From positions 1 to 6,740 of the forward strand of contig CALMXN010000169.1 in the NCBI GenBank assembly GCA_937871145.1: DNA of 6,740 bases. Reading direction: 5' to 3'. Under the pieces are notes generated by a model. That model saw only the letters and a list, made by a program, of their open reading frames with translations, was not told the DNA's origin and made no database searches. A program made the position numbers and the translations under genes. The DNA is from an uncultured Clostridia bacterium. GTDB lineage: Bacteria; Bacillota; Clostridia; Oscillospirales; Ruminococcaceae. This document shows positions 1-4,953 of this stretch, piece after piece; position 1 is the stretch's first letter, and every line of letters starts with the position of its first letter.

Positions 1-381
1 AAAGAATTAGCTTCAGCTGATGTTTATTTCAACAAGCTTAAGACATATTACGGGGGTGTTGACATAGCAAATCAGACTCTTGCCTCAAATAAAGTATTGA
101 CTCAGGATGTTTTTGACGAAATTATAAAGCAATTGAATGGCAAGGCAAAAATTGGCGAAATTGTGTATAAACCAGGTGAATTGCACATAAAATTTATTGC
201 CTCAGATAAGAATTATCCAGCTACCATGGTAGAAAATCTTCATAAATGCGGAAAGTTTGCGCAGGTATTATATTATGGTATTGATCCTGGAAGACCAACG
301 GATAAGGAATGGGAATTTGAAGTAACAATATGTCTTAAGAATGCGCCAACAAATGCAGAGGAAGCAGGTGAAACCAAATGA
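1..381 (+). CDS. pilN: PilN-like type IV pilus inner-membrane protein, C-terminal part (5' end outside window)
   Basis: The reading frame is open from base 1 with no start inside the window, so this is the last 126 codons of a longer gene. PilN is a bitopic membrane protein that pairs with PilO and is held by cytoplasmic PilM, forming the alignment/platform subcomplex of the pilus machine. The visible part starts with a helical stretch (ELASADVYF) and continues into an alternating beta/alpha pattern ('KIGEIVYKPGELHIKF', 'MVENLHKCGKFAQVLYYGI', 'WEFEVTICLKN') typical of the ferredoxin-like C-terminal domain of PilN/Fims proteins. The N-terminal cytoplasmic tail and membrane segment lie upstream. 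The stop overlaps the pilO start (ATGA, 378-381), implying translational coupling. The assignment rests mainly on this fold pattern and on the following PilO-like gene; PilM would be expected just upstream. Confidence 0.75.
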   Translation, partial: KELASADVYFNKLKTYYGGVDIANQTLASNKVLTQDVFDEIIKQLNGKAKIGEIVYKPGELHIKFIASDKNYPATMVENLHKCGKFAQVLYYGIDPGRPTDKEWEFEVTICLKNAPTNAEEAGETK

Positions 382-1124
382 AATTAGCATATAGAGATAA
401 GATCCTTCTTACACTTCTTGTTATTCTTGTTACTGGTTTTCTGGCTTATATTATAGCAATAAAGCCAAATATGGGAAATATCGACAAGAGCAAGGCTGCG
501 CGTACTTCTGTTCAGAATAACCTTGACAGTGTAAACAGAGATGTAAGAAGACTCACAAAAGTTAAAAAGGATATAACAGATTATGAAGAAAAGTGTTCGA
601 CAGCTTCAAACACATTCCTCAAACATACGCCGAATTTCAATGTTGATAGATTTATTCAGAAAATGCTTGATAAAAATAAACTGACATTTACAAAGATGAC
701 TTTCAGTGATCCTGATGTTATTGACTTATCAGGTTATTCATTCACACCTTTACATTTGCAGTACCCATTAGGCGGAACATTTGATGTTACTGACCCTGAT
801 GGTTCTGCATCGAATAAAGAAGATGAACCAGTATCATCAAATGCAAATACGGTTGGCTCAAACAAAAAACCTGATAACAAAAAATCAGATGGTAAAGAAA
901 AAGGCATAACTTCACTTCCAGCTGTTTCAGTTGAGCTGAAGGTAACGGGTAACATACTTGATCTTAATAAGTTTTTTGCAGGTTTATGTGCAAAGGAACA
1001 AATGAGTGTTGTTATCAACGAGTATAAAATGACTGTAAAAGACGCAACGAAAAACATAGTTGAAGCTGATATTAAAATGACTGTATACTTTCTGCAGCCG
1101 GTAGATATCAAAACCGAGAAATAA
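378..1124 (+). CDS. pilO: PilO-like type IV pilus inner-membrane protein
   Basis: This 248-aa protein has PilO architecture: a short cytoplasmic tail, one membrane helix (about residues 9-28, 'ILLTLLVILVTGFLAYIIAI'), a charged probable coiled coil (about 35-75), then an extracytoplasmic alpha/beta domain. The C-terminal part (about 180-242) shows the PilO signature of a strand, a 'G..LDLNKFFAGL' helix and further strands ending 'KMTVYFLQPVD'. PilO heterodimerises with PilN and links the cytoplasmic PilM/PilB side to the growing pilus. Between about residues 137 and 177 there is a low-complexity stretch rich in S, N, K and D, which looks disordered and interrupts the expected ferredoxin-like fold. 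The start is the ATG of the ATGA overlap with the preceding gene; no clear independent SD is needed. Sequence-level similarity among PilO proteins is low, so the call depends on topology and context. Confidence 0.8.
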   Translation: MKLAYRDKILLTLLVILVTGFLAYIIAIKPNMGNIDKSKAARTSVQNNLDSVNRDVRRLTKVKKDITDYEEKCSTASNTFLKHTPNFNVDRFIQKMLDKNKLTFTKMTFSDPDVIDLSGYSFTPLHLQYPLGGTFDVTDPDGSASNKEDEPVSSNANTVGSNKKPDNKKSDGKEKGITSLPAVSVELKVTGNILDLNKFFAGLCAKEQMSVVINEYKMTVKDATKNIVEADIKMTVYFLQPVDIKTEK

Positions 1125-1146
1125 TATTTGACAGAGAGGTATTAAC

Positions 1147-3042
1147 ATGAAAAAAGTAAGGGCTTTTGGTAAGAAAAATCAAAAGGGCGCTACGCTTGTT
1201 ATGGTTGTAGGGATTTTTTCTGTTTTAATTATTATTGTTACTGCAACGGTTTCAGTAGCAACTGCTGCACGAAGACAGACTTATACCAAGTACTGTAGTA
1301 GCCAGGCGTATTACTATGCAAATTCAGCACTAAATGTTTTTGTAAGCAATACTGCCGTAGATGATTCTCTTAAGGAATTTTTGACTAACGTTAGTTCATC
1401 TAAGGAATCTGAAGAGATAGAAATAGGTAACAACTCCACAGTAAAGTATTATATTACCAAACAGACAGATGGGAAATTATTGGTTAAGGTTGAAGGAACC
1501 TTTGATGGACGTAAAGCCTATTCATCGGTTTTATTGAATAGTGATGGCACGACCCAGACACCTATTTTTAGTGCAGCATCAGTTACATTGGATGGTGTTA
1601 AGTTCTCTAATAGCTTTTTTGCAACGGGAGATATTATTTCCAAGTTTCCAAGTAGTGGGGGTACATATCAATCTACAAACTATTCAAAGACTTTTGGAAA
1701 CATTTATTCAACGGGAGATATTGAATTTAATAGTGATTCATCTTTAATAGAATCTTCGAATCCTGATGTTTTCAGTATCCAGACGCCAAAGGAATTTTCC
1801 GTTAAGAATCCAACTGTTAGGATGAGTTATCCAAGTACAGTTAGAAAAGCTTTTATCAATTGCAATAAGTTGTACGTTCCAGTGAACGCAACCGTTGGCA
1901 GTAGCAGCAAATACCTAGATATCCATTGTACACATGTTGAATTAAACAGTATTGCAAAAATATACGGTAATCTAAATTTATATAAAGTTAAGGACTCTGC
2001 AGGTAGAGTCATCAGCAGCCCTTCAATAAATATTGGTGGGTCAACAATATATGGTGATGTTTACATTGACGGTGATATTGAAATAGGTTCATATGGCGAT
2101 GCAACAATAAAAGGTAACCTTATTGTTGCAGGAAGCTGTAAATTAAATCAAATTAAAGTGGAAGGTAATGTTTATTGTTGGTCATATTCTGGTGGATATG
2201 GTACTAATGTTCAAGGCGAAGTTCATTCTATTGTAGGTGGAGATACATGGGATGAGTCTCATGACAGACCGTTGCTTGCTTCAAAACCAAAGCCACCTAT
2301 AGATGACCCTGATAAAATATTTAAGCCGTATGAAATAGATTCAGAAGCTTACGTCAGCGCAAACAGCGTTAACTTTAATCAGCAAATATATAATGCCAAT
2401 CGGGATGGATTGGTTATTAATAATACAGGGACGTTAAATGGCAATACAATAAGTGGAAAAACAATTACTATTAACGTTAGAGATCAAGTAATATGGTTAA
2501 AGTTGAATGTATCTAAGTTTGATGGCTGTAAAATAGTTATAAAGAAAGATTCAGAATATCCTGAAACGCCTGTCTACTTCTATCTGCCAACGGGGAAAAC
2601 GATACAAGTAAACCAGACAAGTATATTAACCGATGAAACCGCTGACAAACTGAATCATAATGTTGTTTTCCAGGTTGGTAAGGACGAAAACGATGTAGTT
2701 CCTATTACAAAAGGCCAACCAGTGTATTGGTTACTGGGAAGTAATTCGGAAATAATTAGCTGGAATTCAACAACAGAAGCATATATTTATGGTCCAAAAG
2801 CGAAGGTTACTTGTAATGATTCAGGATATTTAACGGCATCATATTCGATAAATGGTGTTACAAGATATTCGGGTAAGCCTCAGGTTATTGGTGCAATAGT
2901 ATGCCATAGCGTTAATATGGATAATGAGGCTGGTATTCTGTATCTAATACCATTGAAGGATGGTATGCATGGTATTAATAATCCGCCAGTTGTTGATGAT
3001 GAACCGGAAAACTGGACAATTGACACGTACATCAGGCAATAA
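1147..3042 (+). CDS. Large PilX/GspK-like prepilin with beta-solenoid-like body
   Basis: This 631-aa protein has a prepilin-like N-terminus: a basic leader 'MKKVRAFGKKNQKG', likely PilD cleavage after G14, then the hydrophobic stem 'ATLVMVVGIFSVLIIIV'. Position +5 of the mature protein is Met (M19), not the usual Glu; GspK and some PilX proteins also lack Glu5. The segment after the stem ('SQAYYYANSALNVF', 52-65) resembles the PilX/GspK helix. The body is rich in beta strand, G, N and S, with short repeated rungs such as 'GDVYIDGDIEIG' (303-314), 'KGNLIVAG' (322-329) and 'EGNVYCWS' (339-346), reminiscent of bactofilin-like or right-handed beta-helix folds. The C-terminal 'VIGAIVCHSVNMDNEAGILY' region resembles the ending of PilX-type proteins carrying a beta-helical domain. 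SD GAGAGG (1134-1139) lies 7 nt before ATG. Inferred role: minor pilin at the pilus tip, perhaps an adhesin. The family call is moderate; any ligand is unknown. Confidence 0.7.
   Translation: MKKVRAFGKKNQKGATLVMVVGIFSVLIIIVTATVSVATAARRQTYTKYCSSQAYYYANSALNVFVSNTAVDDSLKEFLTNVSSSKESEEIEIGNNSTVKYYITKQTDGKLLVKVEGTFDGRKAYSSVLLNSDGTTQTPIFSAASVTLDGVKFSNSFFATGDIISKFPSSGGTYQSTNYSKTFGNIYSTGDIEFNSDSSLIESSNPDVFSIQTPKEFSVKNPTVRMSYPSTVRKAFINCNKLYVPVNATVGSSSKYLDIHCTHVELNSIAKIYGNLNLYKVKDSAGRVISSPSINIGGSTIYGDVYIDGDIEIGSYGDATIKGNLIVAGSCKLNQIKVEGNVYCWSYSGGYGTNVQGEVHSIVGGDTWDESHDRPLLASKPKPPIDDPDKIFKPYEIDSEAYVSANSVNFNQQIYNANRDGLVINNTGTLNGNTISGKTITINVRDQVIWLKLNVSKFDGCKIVIKKDSEYPETPVYFYLPTGKTIQVNQTSILTDETADKLNHNVVFQVGKDENDVVPITKGQPVYWLLGSNSEIISWNSTTEAYIYGPKAKVTCNDSGYLTASYSINGVTRYSGKPQVIGAIVCHSVNMDNEAGILYLIPLKDGMHGINNPPVVDDEPENWTIDTYIRQ
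1622..1722 (+). repeat. In-frame 14-nt direct repeat inside the PilX-like gene
   Basis: The 14-mer CAACGGGAGATATT occurs at 1622-1635 and again at 1709-1722, exactly 87 bp (29 codons) apart. The two copies encode ATGDI (159-163) and STGDI (188-192). This fits two related turns of a repetitive beta fold, or a small ancestral duplication; the sequence between the copies has diverged. It is not a mobile-element or attachment-site repeat. Confidence 0.4.
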
Positions 3043-3056
3043 AAGGGGGAGATATT

Positions 3057-3377
3057 ATGAAAAATAAAAAACTTAATAAAAAGGGAGTAACTCTTTGCGA
3101 AGTTCTTGTTGCAATGACTATTTTTGCAATAATGTCGCTTCTTCTTGCTACAATGGTTTGCACAACTACAAGAATGAATAAACAGAACTTTAAGATGAAC
3201 AAGCAGATGCAAGAGCAGGGTAAGGCTGTTGAATTAGAAGATCCTGCTTCAATTAGAAATACAACTACTTCACCTTTTTCAATACCTATGGAGGGTGGGG
3301 ATACTTTTGATTATAATATCAACAAGCACGATACTGGAACAACTGACGACTATTCAAACTATAAGTATTTTGACTAG
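3057..3377 (+). CDS. Short type IV prepilin-like protein (106 aa)
   Basis: The N-terminus is a textbook prepilin signal: basic 10-residue leader 'MKNKKLNKKG', cleavage after G10, then 'VTLCEVLVAMTIFAIMSLLL' with Glu at mature position +5 (E15). The hydrophobic helix runs to about residue 36 and continues as a polar amphipathic helix (about 40-58). Only some 45 residues follow; they are polar, rich in D, T, N and Y, and end YKYFD. This is shorter than usual minor pilins (about 130-200 aa), leaving room for only a very small head. I see no frameshift evidence: the next gene has its own SD and its own complete prepilin leader. SD AGGGGGAG (3044-3051) precedes ATG by 5 nt and the gap from the previous gene is 14 bp. 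Likely a minor pilin of the same cluster, in the place of PilV/GspI-type proteins; that equivalence is inferred from position only. Confidence 0.8.
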   Translation: MKNKKLNKKGVTLCEVLVAMTIFAIMSLLLATMVCTTTRMNKQNFKMNKQMQEQGKAVELEDPASIRNTTTSPFSIPMEGGDTFDYNINKHDTGTTDDYSNYKYFD

Positions 3378-3388
3378 AATCAGAGATT

Positions 3389-3394
3389 GAGGTG
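3389..3394 (+). promoter_or_regulatory. Shine-Dalgarno deciding the GTG start of the PilW-like gene
   Basis: GAGGTG at 3389-3394 sits 6 nt before GTG at 3401. The in-frame GTG at 3392 lies within this SD and has no SD of its own, so initiation at 3401 is favoured. The ATG at 3399 is in another frame and is followed at once by TGA. Confidence 0.7.
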
Positions 3395-3400
3395 AACAAT

Positions 3401-4048
3401 GTGAAAAAAATCAAAAAGAACTTAAGAGGATTTACTCTTCTTGAGATTTTGGTTGCCTTGGCAATTTCATCGATGGTTCTTACTGGAGCGCTGGCTTTGG
3501 TGCTTCCATCAAATAAGATGTTTTATTCGACATCAAATCTGCAGCAGGAGCAGGATGCAAGCCGAATGCTTTCCAAAGGGATCAATGAACGACTCCGTTT
3601 TGCAACAGATATAGTTTATATTAATAACACAAGTGATTACCCGACCCGTACTAATGATAAGTTCATTGACTATAAGGTAATCTGTGTAAAAACAACGTTT
3701 GACTCAAGAGGCAGGAAAAGCAGCACTGTCTATTTAAAAGACAATCTTGATGTAATGACACCGGAAAAGAAAATGATTCCGGATCATGTTTTAGGAAAGT
3801 ACAAAGCTTTTATTAATCTTGATGCCGCGGGATACAATCTTGATACTCAGATAGAAATGTACAGGATTAATCATAAGGATGATAAAGTTGATCCTTTAAA
3901 AACATCTGAAACCGTTATTTTCAAGAATCTTAAATTAAAATCAAATGTTATTAAGGATCCTGTTTCAACCCCGACAATAGATGGCTTGAATTTTGCTTCA
4001 TTTGTTACCGGAAACAGCAATTATTATACGGTTATTATATATAAATAA
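3401..4048 (+). CDS. PilW/GspJ-like minor prepilin (215 aa, GTG start)
   Basis: The leader 'MKKIKKNLRG' followed by 'FTLLEILVALAISSMVLTGA' is a canonical type IV prepilin signal, with cleavage predicted after G10, mature Phe1 and Glu at +5 (E15). After the stem comes a polar helix with 'LQQEQDASRMLSKGINERLR' (47-66), the pattern found in PilW/GspJ-type pilins where the helix enters the head domain. The remaining 145 residues are predicted as mixed strand and loop, with no recognised binding motif. GTG at 3401 is preferred over GTG at 3392 because the latter is inside the SD. The gene is last in the block, 23 bp after the 106-aa prepilin gene, and is followed directly by a hairpin terminator. 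Likely role: minor pilin of the initiation/tip complex together with the two preceding genes. The subfamily call (PilW/GspJ) is tentative; the prepilin call is strong. Confidence 0.85.
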   Translation: MKKIKKNLRGFTLLEILVALAISSMVLTGALALVLPSNKMFYSTSNLQQEQDASRMLSKGINERLRFATDIVYINNTSDYPTRTNDKFIDYKVICVKTTFDSRGRKSSTVYLKDNLDVMTPEKKMIPDHVLGKYKAFINLDAAGYNLDTQIEMYRINHKDDKVDPLKTSETVIFKNLKLKSNVIKDPVSTPTIDGLNFASFVTGNSNYYTVIIYK

Positions 4049-4053
4049 AATCT

Positions 4054-4094
4054 GCAATAAAAAAGCAGCCATATATATGACTGCTTTTTATTGC
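4054..4094. terminator. Bidirectional intrinsic terminator between convergent genes
   Basis: GCAATAAAAAAGCAG (4054-4068) pairs with CTGCTTTTTATTGC (4081-4094), with one unpaired A. The core GCAG/CTGC stem is extended, after a C-A mismatch, by CAT/ATG closing an ATAT loop. T5 follows the core on the + strand and the A6 before it gives a U-tract on the - strand. It therefore can end both the prepilin operon (stop at 4048) and pilD (stop at 4107). Confidence 0.85.
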
Positions 4095-4106
4095 CCATTT
4101 GAATTG

Positions 4107-4865
4107 TTATTTAAGTCCGACAAGCTTAAGGTATGCATTGAACAGTTCGGTTCCGTATAAGGCACCTACTGCAATTCCCAATGATAGATACGGGCCAAAT
4201 GCAAATTTGCTTGATTTTGTAATATACTTTAGTATCATGCCTATGATTGAACCGACAATAAGCCCAATGAAAATAGCAACAGCAACAGGTTTTATTCCCA
4301 GGAAAAGTCCGCCGGCAGCCATTAAGTATGCATCTCCTATTCCCATTGCCTGTTCTCTTGAGATAACAGCAATTAAAAGAAGTGGTATGCTTACTATTAA
4401 AGCGCCGATCAGATAGGTTTTAAACTTAAAGTCATCGTTAATAATATTTGCGGCACCAAGCAGAGCAATAAATACACAGACACCGGTGTTTATAAGCTGT
4501 GTGTCCCAATCCATAAAGAAAACTACAATAAGTGCTGAGAATAAAAGACAGACAAGTATTCCTTTTACAGTTAGGTTAAATCTCCATATTGCGAGTATCC
4601 AGAGCAGTCCGTTCATAAGTTCTATGACAGGATATCTTATTGAGAACTTTTCGTGACAGGCTCTGCATTTGCCACGAAGAATTATCCAGCTGAAAACAGG
4701 AATGAGATCATATTTTTTTATTTTCGTTCCGCATTTCATACAATGAGATGCGTGCGTTACGATTGACTGGTCGGAAGGCAAGCGATAAATGCAAACATTT
4801 AAAAAGCTTCCGACAAAAATGCCTAAAATCAGCACAAGAATATATTGTATAATATAAATTGGCAT
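4107..4865 (-). CDS. pilD: Prepilin peptidase / N-methyltransferase (PilD/ComC/GspO family)
   Basis: This 252-aa polytopic membrane protein cleaves prepilin leaders after the Gly and methylates the new N-terminal residue. All family landmarks are visible. The N-terminal 'GSFLNVCIYRLP' (19-30) is followed by the cytoplasmic methylase domain with two CxxC pairs (C42/C45 and C67/C70), the zinc-binding type, and 'RYPVIELMNG' (77-86). The aspartic protease residues are in 'FMDWD' (D119/D121) and in the GxGD motif (175-178, D178). A late 'FAFGPYLSLG' (221-230) matches the family's FGPxLxxG. The residue normally Lys in GxGDxKL is Tyr here (Y180), and the usual IP after the first Asp motif is IN. SD GGGGGG lies 7 nt before ATG. 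Encoded against its neighbours, from its own promoter. Substrates should include the three upstream prepilins and an unseen major pilin. Confidence 0.95.
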   Translation of the reverse strand: MPIYIIQYILVLILGIFVGSFLNVCIYRLPSDQSIVTHASHCMKCGTKIKKYDLIPVFSWIILRGKCRACHEKFSIRYPVIELMNGLLWILAIWRFNLTVKGILVCLLFSALIVVFFMDWDTQLINTGVCVFIALLGAANIINDDFKFKTYLIGALIVSIPLLLIAVISREQAMGIGDAYLMAAGGLFLGIKPVAVAIFIGLIVGSIIGMILKYITKSSKFAFGPYLSLGIAVGALYGTELFNAYLKLVGLK

Positions 4866-4872
4866 AGTGTGT

Positions 4873-4881
4873 CCCCCCTTT
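4873..4881 (-). promoter_or_regulatory. Strong Shine-Dalgarno of pilD
   Basis: On the - strand this reads AAAGGGGGG, ending 7 nt before the ATG (4865-4863). It fixes the pilD start and includes a six-G run. Confidence 0.7.
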
Positions 4882-4891
4882 CATGTTAGTA

Positions 4892-4920
4892 TTACTATAC
4901 CATAATTATTAGGTTATAAC
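4892..4920 (+). promoter_or_regulatory. Possible promoter for pilB-pilT, overlapping the pilD promoter
   Basis: TTACTA (4892-4897) and TATAAC (4915-4920) are 17 bp apart on the + strand, about 30 bp before the pilB ATG. Both boxes are weaker than consensus. The only other candidate I noticed is a perfect TATAAT at 4848-4853 inside the pilD start region, which lacks a fitting -35. Some promoter is needed because the upstream gene runs the other way. Confidence 0.35.
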
Positions 4921-4922
4921 AA
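4894..4922 (-). promoter_or_regulatory. Predicted sigma-A-type promoter for pilD
   Basis: On the - strand, TTGTTA (4922-4917) and TATAGT (4899-4894) are separated by exactly 17 bp, and TGG just before the -10 gives an extended -10 (TGn). Transcription would start near 4887, giving a leader of about 20 nt that contains the SD. It matches consensus well, but no transcript evidence is available. Confidence 0.6.
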
Positions 4923-4953
4923 GAAGTAGATCCTTAATTTTTAGGAGGTAATT

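Noticed and set aside
734..1111. 125-codon open frame on the - strand opposite pilO
   Set aside because: It is an antisense shadow of a well-supported gene, with no SD and no recognisable domain.
1128..1133. Perfect TTGACA -35 box before the PilX-like gene
   Set aside because: The matching -10 position (about 1151-1156) falls inside the coding start and has no TATAAT-like sequence; the gap is more simply an intra-operon space holding the SD.
2880..3212. 110-codon - strand frame spanning the PilX-like/prepilin junction
   Set aside because: It crosses two real genes and an operon gap, and its Cys/His-rich translation is a by-product of the AT-rich opposite strand.
3401..3420. A-rich start of the PilW-like gene (A7) as a programmed slippage site
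   Set aside because: Lys codons in a prepilin leader of an AT-rich genome explain the run, and the frame continues without needing a shift.
4099..4416. 105-codon + strand frame opposite pilD
   Set aside because: pilD shows all catalytic motifs in its own frame; the antisense frame has a low-complexity translation and no supporting signal.
4873..4878. Six-C run in the pilD leader as a phase-variation tract
   Set aside because: Six bases is short for slippage switching, and the run is explained as the Shine-Dalgarno sequence.
4866..4953. c-di-GMP riboswitch before pilB (found at some clostridial pilus loci)
   Set aside because: The gap is only 88 nt, is shared with the pilD promoter and SD, and shows no stem-loop set or terminator fitting such an aptamer.
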